From Apilactobacillus zhangqiuensis (lineage in GTDB: Bacteria > Bacillota > Bacilli > Lactobacillales > Lactobacillaceae): a stretch of 64,000 nucleotides of DNA. Where the stretch lies: contig NZ_BPLK01000001.1 of the NCBI RefSeq assembly GCF_019656215.1, positions 124,001-188,000 on the forward strand. The letters run 5' to 3'. Of the stretch, positions 8,845-18,421 are shown in pieces. The notes below the pieces were generated by a model. It was not told the origin of the DNA and searched no databases. It saw only the letters and a program-made list of their open reading frames with translations. The translations under genes and the position numbers were made by a program. Numbering within the stretch: position 1 is the stretch's first letter; each line of letters opens with the position of its first letter.

Positions 8845-11800
8845 TGGAATACACAAAGCCACAAAAAGAAGCCGTTACCGGACATTTTGATGAAAACGTC
8901 CTCGTTTCAGCCTCAGCTGGTTCTGGTAAGACCCGTGTCTTAGTTGATCGTGTTATCAACAAGTTATTAAACGACCGCGTTAACATTGATGAAATGTTAA
9001 TCGTTACCTTTACTAAGGCCGCTGCTAAGGAAATGCGTGACCGTATTCAAAAGGCGTTACAACAAGAATTGAAAAAAGCCACTGACTCTGATGTTAAGGC
9101 GTTTTTAGTTCGTCAATTACGTCGTTTGCCAGTCGCCGATATTTCAACAATGGACTCATTCTGTCAAAAAATCGTCCAAAGTTACTACTACATTATTGAT
9201 TTGGACCCTAACTTTAGACTGTTGGCGGACCAAACCGAAAGTCAAATGCTAAAGGAACAGGTCTGGGATTCAGTTCGTGAAGACCTATACGCCAACGATG
9301 GTGATGGTTTATTTGCGCAGTTGACCGAAAACTTCTCCAATGACCGTTCCGATGATGGTCTAACCGATTTAGTATTTAGAATTTACGATTACGCCAACGT
9401 AAACCGTGACCCAATTGAATGGTTGAAGAATACCACCAAGATTTATGAAATCGATGGGGATGATTTGGTTCATTCCGACTTTTACCAAAACAATCTACTA
9501 CCATTCATTCAAAATGATTTAACACAACAACGTCTATCTTTTGAATCAGCTAAACGAATTGCAGATGAAAACTTGATGGAAAAAGAAGCAGCAGCCGTTC
9601 AAGTCGATATTGATAATATCAACGGTTTATACGATATGTTGCCTGATTCTGATTGGAATGACATCAAGCAAGCCTTTGAAGACGTTAAGTTCAAGGCCTT
9701 CCCGCGTGTTACCAAGGACTATGACGACATTGCTAAGGGACTTCACGACCGCATCAAAGACATTCGTGATAACGCCAAGAAGGCGGTTCAAAAACTCCCC
9801 GATAAGTACTTCGCGTTAAACGAAGAAGAAAACCTTTCAGTAATGAAGGATTCCAAGCAATTAATCGAAAAGTTAATTCAAGTTGTCCTAGCATTCACCG
9901 ATAGCTATCAAAAGGCTAAATTGAAGCGTCACTGTCTAGAATTCATTGATGTGGAACATTATGCCTATGATATTCTATCTGGCTCAGACGGCGAATCTAA
10001 GGCTGTCAGAGTTAATCTCCAAAATCAATATAATGAAATCATGGTCGATGAATACCAAGATAATAACCGTCTACAAGATGCGATTTTATCGACTTTGGCG
10101 AACCCAGAACATAGCAACATGTTCATGGTGGGAGATGTTAAGCAATCCATCTACCGTTTCCGTCTTGCCGATCCATCTATGTTTATCGAACGCATGGACA
10201 GTGATGATTGTCACACCATCGTCCTACCAGATAACTTCCGTTCCGCAGAAAACATCGATGACTTCATCAACTTAGTTTTCACTCAAACAATGGACAAACG
10301 AGTTGGTGAAATTGATTACACCGGGGATGCCAAACTAAAGGCCGGTGCGAAATACTATCCAGACGAATTACAATCTAATGTTGATGTGATGATTTACGAA
10401 AGTAAGGACGATGAAGAAGAACCAATCGACGACCAATTCCAAGTCCAAGACAGTGCACATGGCCAAGTCGAAATGGTTGCCCAAAAGATTAACGAAATGG
10501 TCGAAAAGAAGTTACCAGTGTTTGACCGTGACAAACAAGTGATGCGTCCAATTCAATACTCTGATATCTCAATTATTTCCTCGACTAGAAATAACAACTT
10601 AATCATTTCCGATATCTTTGGTTCATACAACATTCCAGTCCTAATCAATGGAGCGCAAAGTTACTTTAAGACCACTGAAATTCAAATTATGATGTCGATG
10701 TTATCAATCATTGATAATCCATACCAAGACATTCCATTGGTTGCGGTATTGCGTTCACCAATGGTAGGTCTAAACGAAAACCAATTGGCATACTTGAGAA
10801 TTAACCAAAAGACTGGTGATTACTTCAATGCCGTAATTAACTTTTACGATAATTATGAAAACATGGATCATTCCGAATTTGGTGACCAAGTATTCTCACG
10901 TGTAAAGACATTTGTCGAACAATTAAAACACTTCAGAGACGTTGCCCAACAGCATGCGATTGTTGATTTAATCTGGGACATCTACGAAACCACCGGATTC
11001 TTGGATTACGTCGGAGGGATGCCTGCCGGAAGACAACGCCAAGCTAACCTACATGCCCTATACGAACGTGCATATGACTACGAACAAACTAGTTTTAAAG
11101 GATTATTCCAATTCGTTCGTTTCGTGCGTCGCATGCAAGAAAGAAACGAAGACTTGGATGAAGCCAATGCTGATGATAACCAAGATGCAGTATCAGTAAT
11201 GACTATTCATGGAAGTAAGGGACTAGAATTCCCTGTTGTTTTCCTAATGGATGCCTCACATGGTTTCAACAGACAAGACAGCAATAAGGCCTACATCCTA
11301 AATGACCACTTAGGACTAGGAATTACCTACACCGACCCAGAAACTCGAATCAAACAAGATTCATTGCAACGCCAAGTGGTTGGTGCAATCGAAAACCAAG
11401 GATTGTTGGCCGAAGAAATGCGTAAACTATACGTTGCGCTAACCCGTGCGGAACAACAACTATTCATCGTTGGTGCCAGCAAGAATGAAAATAATAGAAC
11501 CAAGGTCATCGATGCCTGGAACAAGGCCGCCAGTGGTGACACCTTATTAGTCGATGCCGCCTTAAGAAGTGGTGCCAAGAGTTACTTAGACTGGATTGGA
11601 CCCGCATTGGTCCGTCATCCTAACTTTAGAAACAAGTTCGGCGACGACGTTACCTATAAAGGTTTAGACGATGATCAGACTAACTTTGATGTCGAATTTG
11701 TGAATGCCAACGACCTAGCTCAACACAGTCCATCAGGCGACAGTGCTGTCAGTGCCAAGTGGTTAAATCACATCGTTGAAAGTGCCAAGAAGATGGTGCC

Positions 11801-12569
11801 AAAGGACATCAATGTTGATGATGTTAATCAGGTCTTGGACTTCACTTATCAAAATCAAGTTGCAACTCATACGACTGCTTATCAATCAGTTTCCGAAATT
11901 AAACGACTATTTGAAGATCCTGATAGCATTCAATTGGGAAATTATGATGAACATTGGCAAGAAAATAATAAGCAAAAGAATATGTACGTCAGCTCTAACT
12001 TCACGGTTCCTAAGTTCATGCAATCAGTTGTCAAACCAAGTGCTGCTGAAGTCGGAACAGCTACCCACTTGTTGCTACAAGAGGTGCCATTGGACCACAA
12101 GCCAGAAGTAGGTGATGTGGTAGGGATGCTCCAACGTTTAGTTGCCGATAAGGTCGTTACCCCAGAAATCGCCGGCTTAATTCAAACCCAAGAGGTTATC
12201 AATGTGTTTGACAGTGAATTGGGACTACAAATGTTAGCTCATCCAGAACGAATTCATCGTGAAGCACCATTCTCGATGCTAATGGATGCTAACCTGGTAT
12301 TCCCTGGTTTTAATGCCGATTCACCAGAAAAAATCCTAATTCACGGGATTATTGATGGTTATATCGAATTAGACGACGAGGTCATCTTGTTTGATTACAA
12401 GACCGACTACGTGCCAAACGATAGTGATAGAAGTATCAATAAGGCTGTTAAGAAGTACAAGGGTCAAATTAACCTATATGCCAAGGCGTTGGAAAATATC
12501 TTGCATAAACCGGTTACCGATAAATTTATCTACCTACTATCAATTAATAAACCAGTCAAAATTAAGTAA
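8844..12569 (+). CDS. rexA: ATP-dependent helicase/nuclease subunit A (RexA/AddA)
   Basis: A 1241-residue UvrD/Rep-type superfamily 1 helicase with a C-terminal RecB-like nuclease; partner of RexB. Walker A is SASAGSGKTRVLVDRV at residues 21-36, motif II is VDEYQDNN, and later helicase motifs include MTIHGSKGLEFPVVF and LYVALTRAEQQL. The nuclease motif near the C-terminus reads GIIDGYIELDDEVILFDYKT. It starts on the last base of rexB and ends at a strong terminator, making a two-gene operon. Besides repair, this enzyme degrades linear foreign DNA and spares Chi-marked chromosome, so it contributes to phage resistance. Confidence 0.95.
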   Translation: MEYTKPQKEAVTGHFDENVLVSASAGSGKTRVLVDRVINKLLNDRVNIDEMLIVTFTKAAAKEMRDRIQKALQQELKKATDSDVKAFLVRQLRRLPVADISTMDSFCQKIVQSYYYIIDLDPNFRLLADQTESQMLKEQVWDSVREDLYANDGDGLFAQLTENFSNDRSDDGLTDLVFRIYDYANVNRDPIEWLKNTTKIYEIDGDDLVHSDFYQNNLLPFIQNDLTQQRLSFESAKRIADENLMEKEAAAVQVDIDNINGLYDMLPDSDWNDIKQAFEDVKFKAFPRVTKDYDDIAKGLHDRIKDIRDNAKKAVQKLPDKYFALNEEENLSVMKDSKQLIEKLIQVVLAFTDSYQKAKLKRHCLEFIDVEHYAYDILSGSDGESKAVRVNLQNQYNEIMVDEYQDNNRLQDAILSTLANPEHSNMFMVGDVKQSIYRFRLADPSMFIERMDSDDCHTIVLPDNFRSAENIDDFINLVFTQTMDKRVGEIDYTGDAKLKAGAKYYPDELQSNVDVMIYESKDDEEEPIDDQFQVQDSAHGQVEMVAQKINEMVEKKLPVFDRDKQVMRPIQYSDISIISSTRNNNLIISDIFGSYNIPVLINGAQSYFKTTEIQIMMSMLSIIDNPYQDIPLVAVLRSPMVGLNENQLAYLRINQKTGDYFNAVINFYDNYENMDHSEFGDQVFSRVKTFVEQLKHFRDVAQQHAIVDLIWDIYETTGFLDYVGGMPAGRQRQANLHALYERAYDYEQTSFKGLFQFVRFVRRMQERNEDLDEANADDNQDAVSVMTIHGSKGLEFPVVFLMDASHGFNRQDSNKAYILNDHLGLGITYTDPETRIKQDSLQRQVVGAIENQGLLAEEMRKLYVALTRAEQQLFIVGASKNENNRTKVIDAWNKAASGDTLLVDAALRSGAKSYLDWIGPALVRHPNFRNKFGDDVTYKGLDDDQTNFDVEFVNANDLAQHSPSGDSAVSAKWLNHIVESAKKMVPKDINVDDVNQVLDFTYQNQVATHTTAYQSVSEIKRLFEDPDSIQLGNYDEHWQENNKQKNMYVSSNFTVPKFMQSVVKPSAAEVGTATHLLLQEVPLDHKPEVGDVVGMLQRLVADKVVTPEIAGLIQTQEVINVFDSELGLQMLAHPERIHREAPFSMLMDANLVFPGFNADSPEKILIHGIIDGYIELDDEVILFDYKTDYVPNDSDRSINKAVKKYKGQINLYAKALENILHKPVTDKFIYLLSINKPVKIK

Positions 12570-12570
12570 A

Positions 12571-12606
12571 AAAATAACCCTGAACATAAGCGTTCAGGGT
12601 TATTTT
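12571..12606 (+). terminator. Terminator of rexBA operon
   Basis: Stem AATAACCCTGAAC / GTTCAGGGTTATT with an ATAAGC-type loop and Ts. Confidence 0.85.
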
Positions 12607-12721
12607 AATATTTTACTATTAATTTAATAATAGAAATTTAATTTTCCAGATAAATGTATTATACAAATAGTATATTTATTTTTAAGTAAGTTAGACAATA
12701 AAAAGGAATATATAAGCATTA

Positions 12722-12759
12722 AACATTGTGATTAGGTGAACAATGTTGACCTAATTTTT
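12722..12759 (+). promoter_or_regulatory. Overlapping inverted repeats ahead of the aldehyde dehydrogenase
   Basis: Four arms lie in the order A-B-A'-B'. AACATTGT (12722-12729) pairs with ACAATGTT (12740-12747), giving a palindrome whose core TTGTGATTAGGTGAACAA partly fits the Rex operator (TTGTGAA-N4-TTCACAA). ATTAGGTGAAC (12731-12741) pairs with GTTGACCTAAT (12745-12755) with one mismatch and an AAT loop, followed by TTTTT, which looks like an intrinsic terminator. The two pairings exclude each other in RNA. A possible promoter (TAGACA then TATAAG) sits just upstream. Operator, attenuator or both are possible. Confidence 0.45.
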
Positions 12760-12902
12760 AATCAAAAATGGATATTTTCTTTAAAAAAACATAGTGAAAA
12801 TTAATTATTTTATGAATGTCAATGGGTTGAAACCCTTTAATTACACTGATAAAATCAAATTGGAAACGTTATTAGTATCTAAATTAAAGGAGGGCGTTTT
12901 TG

Positions 12903-14279
12903 ATGGTTCAAGTTGATGAAATGATTAACAATTTAGTAGGTAATGCTCACACTGCATTATCTGAATTAGAAAAGTTAGATCAATCAAAGGTAGACTCAAT
13001 TGTAGATGCAATGGTCCAAGCTGGTCTAGATCACAGTGCAGAGTTGGCAAAATTGGCTCATGATGAAACCGGTCGTGGTAACACTCATGACAAGACGATG
13101 AAGAATATTTTTGCTAGTGGTCAAATCGGTAACTTTATTAAGAACCATAAGACTGTTGGAATTATCGACGAAGATGATGAAGCCAAAACAGTTACAATTG
13201 CAGAACCATTAGGGGTGTTAGCTGGTGTTACTCCAGTTACCAACCCAACTTCAACTACTTTATTTAAGGCAATCATTGCGATGAAGACTAGAAACCCAAT
13301 CGTATTTAGTTTCCATCCTCAAGCTTTGAAGTCCTCAATGAAAGCAGCTGAAATTGTATTAGATGCAGCCGTTAAAGCAGGGGCACCAATGAATTCGATT
13401 CAATGGATTAGTGAACCAAGCATTGACGCAACTAATGCTTTGATTCACCACCCTGGTGTTGCAACGATTTTAGCGACTGGTGGACCAGCCATGGTCAAAG
13501 CCGCTTACTCAAGTGGTAAACCCGCATTAGGTGTGGGTCCTGGTAATGCACCATTATATGTTGAAAAGTCCGCAGATTTAGATGCAGCAGTTAAAGATAT
13601 CGTATTATCAAAGACATTTGATAATGGTATGATTTGTGCTACTGAAAACAGTCTGGTAATCGATTCAGCCATCTATGATGACATGAAGAAACGCCTAAGT
13701 GACGCTGGTGTATACTTCATCGCTGAATCAGATCAAGACAAGCTAGCACAAACTATGTTTAACCCTGAAACTGGTGGTGTTAACGGACCAATCGCTGGTC
13801 GTTCAGCTAAGCAAATCGCTGACATGGCCGGAATTGAAGTTCCAGAAGGTACTAAGGTATTGGCCGCTGAACTAACTGAAGTTGGCATTGACCACTTACT
13901 CTCTGGAGAAAAACTTTCACCAGTTGTATCGGTTTACAAGGTAGCTGATTCAGACCATGCATACGATACTCTAGAATCAATCCTAAACTATGGTGGACTA
14001 GGTCACACTGCCGGAATTAGATCAAATGATTCTGACGTGATTACTCAATTCGGCATCAAGATGAAGGCTTGCCGTATCCTAATCAATACTCCTTGCTGTC
14101 TAGGTGGGGTTGGTAGCATCGTTAACGGATTGGAACCTTCACTAACGCTAGGAACTGGTTCATGGGGCTTTAACTCCATTTCACATAACGTTACAGACTT
14201 TGATTTACTCAACCTTAAGAAAATTGCTTACCCACGTAAGAATAGTAACTTTGAAGAACTTATTAAAAAGTATATGTAA
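12903..14279 (+). CDS. Acetaldehyde dehydrogenase (CoA-acylating), stand-alone AdhE N-terminal domain
   Basis: Interconverts acetyl-CoA and acetaldehyde with NADH; cytoplasmic. The 458 residues match the aldehyde dehydrogenase half of bifunctional AdhE: EPLGVLAGVTPVTNPTSTT, the Gly-rich GVGPGNAPLYVEK, and the catalytic Cys at about residue 245 in KTFDNGMICATENS. The protein stops shortly after the domain (SHNVTDFDLLNLKKIAYPRK), so the linker and iron alcohol dehydrogenase domain of AdhE are absent, and a terminator follows directly. ATG 12903 is 8 nt after AAAGGAGGG; a TTG three bases earlier is less well placed. Loss or shortening of adhE is characteristic of fructophilic Lactobacillaceae, which use external electron acceptors instead of ethanol formation. 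EutE-type function in another pathway is less likely, as no microcompartment genes are near. Confidence 0.9.
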   Translation: MVQVDEMINNLVGNAHTALSELEKLDQSKVDSIVDAMVQAGLDHSAELAKLAHDETGRGNTHDKTMKNIFASGQIGNFIKNHKTVGIIDEDDEAKTVTIAEPLGVLAGVTPVTNPTSTTLFKAIIAMKTRNPIVFSFHPQALKSSMKAAEIVLDAAVKAGAPMNSIQWISEPSIDATNALIHHPGVATILATGGPAMVKAAYSSGKPALGVGPGNAPLYVEKSADLDAAVKDIVLSKTFDNGMICATENSLVIDSAIYDDMKKRLSDAGVYFIAESDQDKLAQTMFNPETGGVNGPIAGRSAKQIADMAGIEVPEGTKVLAAELTEVGIDHLLSGEKLSPVVSVYKVADSDHAYDTLESILNYGGLGHTAGIRSNDSDVITQFGIKMKACRILINTPCCLGGVGSIVNGLEPSLTLGTGSWGFNSISHNVTDFDLLNLKKIAYPRKNSNFEELIKKYM

Positions 14280-14280
14280 T

Positions 14281-14313
14281 AAAAAAAGACTAGGCATTGC
14301 CTAGTCTTTTTAT
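14281..14313. terminator. Bidirectional terminator
   Basis: Stem AAAAGACTAGGC / GCCTAGTCTTTT between the convergent aldehyde dehydrogenase and YeiH-type genes. Confidence 0.85.
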
Positions 14314-15335
14314 TATGCATGAATTAATAGCTTGATTAAGATTAGTGCCACGATGGTTTGAATTAGACCAACTGAAACACTGTAGATTGCAAAACGCTTT
14401 CCGGCCTTTAGGAACGCCTTTAAGTTTAGACGTAAACCGATAGCTGCTAATGCGATGATTTCACACCATGAGCTCAATAGGTGAGCGGTGTTACCAACAA
14501 AGGTTGGAAGGTGGAAGAAACTATTTAAGATACAGAAGATTAAGAACCATAGGACGTACCATGGTAGGAAATCAATCTTACCTTTTTTAACTTCTTCTTC
14601 AACTTCTTTTTCGGCATTGGCTAATGCTTCATTCTTAGCATGGATGCGCGCAAATACGGTAACCACAACTACTAACATGATGATTCGCATAATCTTGAAT
14701 AGAGTCGCGAATTGGACGGTAGTTTGGTTAACCATTGTGGCACTGGCGATAACTTGACCAACTGATTGAACGGTACCACCAATCAATGCACCACGTAGCA
14801 TGTCAACATGGCCAAATACCATGGTTCCGATGACTGGAAGAGCTAGCATCATTACTGTTCCCATTAGGTTCACCAATGTGATACTCATACCGGCATCTTC
14901 GTCGGAAGCGTTGATGACTGGTTTGATGGAAGCAATTGCTGATGATCCACAAACCGCATTACCACCGGCCATGCAAAGATAAATTCCTTCACCAAAGTGA
15001 AGCCACTTACCAATCATGATGGCAGCGATAATGGTGATGGCCATTTGGATGATGATGAATAGTAATCCTGACCAGTGTAATTGAATAATGGTTTGGAAAG
15101 TGATGGTAAGACCAAGTAGCATTACTGAGTATTCCAGTAATCGTTTTTCAGCAAACTTGGTACCTGCGCTTAGAACTGGTTGTTTTAAGAAGGTGTTACC
15201 CAACACGATTCCGATTAGGATTGCGATGGTAGCTCCACCGATGTTTGGAATAATAGCTGTAAGAAATTGACTAATAATTGCAATAATAGCTGCAGCTAGA
15301 AATCCAATGGTACGTTTTTTAATCGTATCAATCAT
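14313..15335 (-). CDS. YeiH-family (UPF0324) putative sulfate exporter-type membrane protein
   Basis: 340 residues with about ten hydrophobic segments and the conserved family stretch GNAVCGSSAIASIKPVI followed by a Gly-rich region (RGALIGGTVQSVGQVIASA). The family is annotated as putative sulfate exporters from indirect evidence; the substrate here cannot be read from sequence. AAAGGAGAAA precedes the ATG. It stands alone, convergent with the aldehyde dehydrogenase gene and divergent from the small gene at 15484. Confidence 0.85.
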   Translation of the reverse strand: MIDTIKKRTIGFLAAAIIAIISQFLTAIIPNIGGATIAILIGIVLGNTFLKQPVLSAGTKFAEKRLLEYSVMLLGLTITFQTIIQLHWSGLLFIIIQMAITIIAAIMIGKWLHFGEGIYLCMAGGNAVCGSSAIASIKPVINASDEDAGMSITLVNLMGTVMMLALPVIGTMVFGHVDMLRGALIGGTVQSVGQVIASATMVNQTTVQFATLFKIMRIIMLVVVVTVFARIHAKNEALANAEKEVEEEVKKGKIDFLPWYVLWFLIFCILNSFFHLPTFVGNTAHLLSSWCEIIALAAIGLRLNLKAFLKAGKRFAIYSVSVGLIQTIVALILIKLLIHA

Positions 15336-15483
15336 ATGAATTTCTCCTTTATTTATAATATTTAAATTATATCACGTGAGGCAAAGCTTCTAAACCGTTG
15401 AATTGTTAAGCTTTAGTTAATATGATTTTGATAATGTATACATATCACGTATAATTATAAATAATAGGAGTGATAACTTATAT

Positions 15484-15726
15484 ATGTGGACCATAATTTC
15501 GATTCTTATTTTACTTATCGTTGAAATTTATGATGTGGTTAGAAACATTAGAAACAACCGTGTCATTAGAGACACCTTGAACAATTATGACAACGTTGTG
15601 AAAGTACGTGCCATGATTGAAGAACATAATGATGATAGCGAGATTGTTAAAGCTATCAAGGATGAATTCAATGTTAGTTTTTATCCTGCAACTAAAATTT
15701 TTATTAGCGTCAAAAAAATGAAGTAA
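15484..15726 (+). CDS. Small membrane-anchored protein, unknown function
   Basis: 80 residues: an N-terminal hydrophobic helix (WTIISILILLIVEIYDVV) and a charged cytoplasmic-type tail with helical pattern. An AGGAGTG ribosome site precedes the ATG, and a bidirectional terminator follows. Family not recognised. Confidence 0.65.
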   Translation: MWTIISILILLIVEIYDVVRNIRNNRVIRDTLNNYDNVVKVRAMIEEHNDDSEIVKAIKDEFNVSFYPATKIFISVKKMK

Positions 15727-15728
15727 AA

Positions 15729-15763
15729 CAAAAAGCCTAACGTGTTCAACGTTAGGCTTTTTA
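15729..15763. terminator. Bidirectional terminator
   Basis: Stem AAAAAGCCTAACG / CGTTAGGCTTTTT between convergent genes. Confidence 0.85.
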
Positions 15764-15768
15764 ATTTG

Positions 15769-17145
15769 TTATTTGCGTTTTACAACGGCGTTTAAAATTA
15801 GACTAGCAATCACGATTAATACTAGTAATAAAATCAACGCGTGAAGTGATCCAACCGCTGTTCCGGTTTCTTCATTACCGCTACTCAATTGACTGATAGT
15901 GATGATAGCTGAAGTTACCGATGTTCCGATTGCTCCAGCAATTTGTTGAGTTGTGTTAAATACGGCATTACCGTCTGTTCGTTGATTGTTATTTAGGTTA
16001 CTTAATCCACTTGTCATAATATTTCCGAATGATAGACCGATACATAGCATGAATATGATATAAAATACTAAAATCATAGCATTATTTAAATGTGTTCCAA
16101 AGATGGTAAATAGAATCATTCCAATCATTCCAAATGACATACCGAAAGCGATTGGCTTATAAGCACCAAATTTATCATATAAACTACCTGATACAGGGGC
16201 AAATAAAGCACCAACGATAGCCCCTGGTAGTACTAACAAACCAGCGATAAAAGCTGAAGAGTGATTTACCAATTGAACGTAATTAGGCAAAATGAATGAT
16301 AAACCTAATGTAATAAATTGAATAATGAAAAAACTAACTACATGTCCAGAGAACTTGTGATTTTGTAGTACAGATAAGTCCAAGATAGCATTTTTACTAT
16401 TAACGCAGTGCTTGTATAGGGTAATTAAAGCAATTATACCCACAATAATTGGTAACAGTACAAGTGCATTTAAAATGTTTCCAGAACTCATATTTGAGAA
16501 TCCAAAGACTAGACCAATAAAAGTAATTACAATTAAAATTAGTCCAACGAAATCTAAACGAGTCTTTTTAATTTCACGCTTTTGTTCGATATTTAATACA
16601 CCTAATAATAATGAAATCACGAGAATTGGCAATAGAATGGCGAAAATGTAGCGCCAACCAATTGTAGATACGATAAATCCACCAAAAGTAGGTCCAACAG
16701 CTGGTGCAACGGCTGTGATTAAATTACCTACACCCATCATGACACCAAGCTTTTCAGCAGGTACTTGATCTAAGATGATGTTAAACATCAATGGTAGTGC
16801 AATCCCAGTTCCAAAGCCTTGGATAACACGACCTAGTAGCAATACAGTGAATGATGGGGCTAATAAGTCGCATACAACCCCTAGAATAAATAGTAAATTG
16901 GCAACGACAAATAATTGCTTAGTTTTAAAATTACGGTTCAATATTGCAGAAAGTGGTACAACGATTGAAACGATTAGTAAATAAATTGTAGTCATCCATT
17001 GAACAGTACTGGTTCCAACGTTAAAGTCGTGCATCAAAGTCGGAAATGTGATGTTCATTGAAGTTTCAATGACAACACCACTAAAGGACATGATTCCAGC
17101 TGCGATGACTGATAGTAATGTCTTTAATGAAATTTTGCTATCCAT
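15769..17145 (-). CDS. MFS multidrug efflux transporter, DHA2 (EmrB/QacA) type
   Basis: 458 residues, almost entirely hydrophobic segments, with the drug/H+ antiporter motif C-like GVGNLITAVAPAVGPTFGGFI and the motif A region LLGRVIQGFGTGIALPLMF. It is expected to export hydrophobic or cationic drugs with proton influx. The start lies 2 bases after the MarR-family gene stop, with its GGGGGAT ribosome site inside that gene's end, so both form one operon under the operator at 17590. Confidence 0.9.
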   Translation of the reverse strand: MDSKISLKTLLSVIAAGIMSFSGVVIETSMNITFPTLMHDFNVGTSTVQWMTTIYLLIVSIVVPLSAILNRNFKTKQLFVVANLLFILGVVCDLLAPSFTVLLLGRVIQGFGTGIALPLMFNIILDQVPAEKLGVMMGVGNLITAVAPAVGPTFGGFIVSTIGWRYIFAILLPILVISLLLGVLNIEQKREIKKTRLDFVGLILIVITFIGLVFGFSNMSSGNILNALVLLPIIVGIIALITLYKHCVNSKNAILDLSVLQNHKFSGHVVSFFIIQFITLGLSFILPNYVQLVNHSSAFIAGLLVLPGAIVGALFAPVSGSLYDKFGAYKPIAFGMSFGMIGMILFTIFGTHLNNAMILVFYIIFMLCIGLSFGNIMTSGLSNLNNNQRTDGNAVFNTTQQIAGAIGTSVTSAIITISQLSSGNEETGTAVGSLHALILLLVLIVIASLILNAVVKRK

Positions 17146-17147
17146 TA

Positions 17148-17570
17148 TTAATCCCCCATGTGTTTAATGATTTTATCTAAGCTACTCTCTAGGGCAGCGT
17201 ATTCTTCATCCGACAAGAAACTATGGATTTGTTGTTGCGATTCAACCATGAACTTTTGAATGTCGTCTTCGTATTGAACGGCTAAATCGGTTAAGATAAC
17301 CTGCTTTTGACGAGCATCCTTGTTCGATTCAACACGGCGTAATAAATCCTTTTCCTCCATACGTTTTAATAGCGTTGAAGCAGTGGAACGACGGATATTA
17401 AACTCGTGTTCGATGTCTTTTTGAAATATTTCTTGATCTTTAAACAGGGTCAAGAAGTCGATTACGGACATCTGCATACTTGTTAAATCGTATTGAATCG
17501 CAAACTTATCAAATTGCTTGGTAAGCTGGGTTGATGCAATCTTTAATTGTCTCCCAATATTTTCTGTCAT
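17148..17570 (-). CDS. MarR-family transcriptional regulator of the efflux gene
   Basis: 140 residues with the winged helix-turn-helix: FQKDIEHEFNIRRSTASTLL then KRMEEKDLLRRVESNKDARQ, the last being the wing with the family Asp-Ala-Arg. ATG 17570 has an AGGAAG site 8 nt upstream; an upstream GTG (17579) overlaps that site and is rejected. A palindrome 20 bp upstream is the probable operator, so it likely represses itself and the MFS pump. Confidence 0.9.
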   Translation of the reverse strand: MTENIGRQLKIASTQLTKQFDKFAIQYDLTSMQMSVIDFLTLFKDQEIFQKDIEHEFNIRRSTASTLLKRMEEKDLLRRVESNKDARQKQVILTDLAVQYEDDIQKFMVESQQQIHSFLSDEEYAALESSLDKIIKHMGD

Positions 17571-17589
17571 GAATATCACTTCCTAGATT

Positions 17590-17607
17590 TTGTTAGTATG
17601 CTAACAA
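17590..17607 (-). promoter_or_regulatory. Probable MarR operator
   Basis: TTGTTAGTATGCTAACAA, arms matching at 8 of 9 positions, just ahead of the marR-mfs operon. Confidence 0.65.
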
Positions 17608-17646
17608 TTATAAAAGGGACAAAATGAAAATGCAAGCAAAAAAGCA

Positions 17647-17680
17647 CAAAAAAAGAACCCCGCATAAGCGAGGTTCTTTA
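17647..17680 (-). terminator. Terminator of the glutamine-type ABC operon
   Basis: Stem AAGAACCCCGC / GCGAGGTTCTT with ATAA loop; T-run on the minus strand. Confidence 0.8.
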
Positions 17681-17683
17681 ATA

Positions 17684-18421
17684 CTAGACTTCCAAAATCT
17701 TTGATAGGAATGATTTTAGACGATCGTTCTTAGGGTGGTTGAAGATTTCATCTGGAGTACCTTCTTCTTGGATGATACCGTCATCAACGAATACCACACG
17801 GTCAGCAACTTCTTTGGCGAAGCCCATTTCGTGGGTAACAACAACCATTGTCATACCTTTTTCTTTAGCTAGCTTCTTCATAACGTTTAAAACGTCACCG
17901 ACCATTTCAGGGTCAAGAGCAGAAGTAGGTTCATCGAATAGCATGATGTCTGGGTTCATTGCTAAAGCACGGGCAATAGCAACACGTTGTTTTTGACCAC
18001 CAGATAGTGAATTTACTGAAGCGTCGAATTTGTTTTCCAAACCAACAACTTGTAGTAACTTCTTAGCTTGTTTTACAGCATCATCTTTTGATAGCTTACC
18101 TAATTCAACAGGGGCTAACATGATGTTTTTACCAACTGATAGGTTGTTGAATAGGTTAAAGTGTTGGAACACCATACCGATTTGTTCACGGACTTTATCG
18201 ATATCAACGCCTTTTTTGGCGATGTCAGTACCATGAACAACAACTGAACCTGAAGTTGGTTCTTCTAACTTGTTTAAAGTTCTTAATAGAGTTGACTTAC
18301 CAGAACCAGAAGGGCCGATAATAACAACTACTTCGTTATCTTTAACTTCTAGATCTACACCACGTAAGACATGGTTGTCTGCGTATTGCTTGTGTAAATC
18401 AGTTACTTTAATTTTGCTCAT
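17684..18421 (-). CDS. Amino-acid ABC transporter ATP-binding protein (GlnQ type)
   Basis: 245 residues; energises uptake by the fused binding-protein/permease encoded upstream. Walker [11 protein letters not shown]-loop region [10 protein letters not shown], signature LSGGQKQR, Walker [15 protein letters not shown] and switch His VTHEMGF are all intact. Its ATG overlaps the upstream TGA in an ATGA, so translation is coupled. Polar amino acids, probably glutamine, are the family substrates. Confidence 0.92.
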   Translation of the reverse strand: MSKIKVTDLHKQYADNHVLRGVDLEVKDNEVVVIIGPSGSGKSTLLRTLNKLEEPTSGSVVVHGTDIAKKGVDIDKVREQIGMVFQHFNLFNNLSVGKNIMLAPVELGKLSKDDAVKQAKKLLQVVGLENKFDASVNSLSGGQKQRVAIARALAMNPDIMLFDEPTSALDPEMVGDVLNVMKKLAKEKGMTMVVVTHEMGFAKEVADRVVFVDDGIIQEEGTPDEIFNHPKNDRLKSFLSKILEV

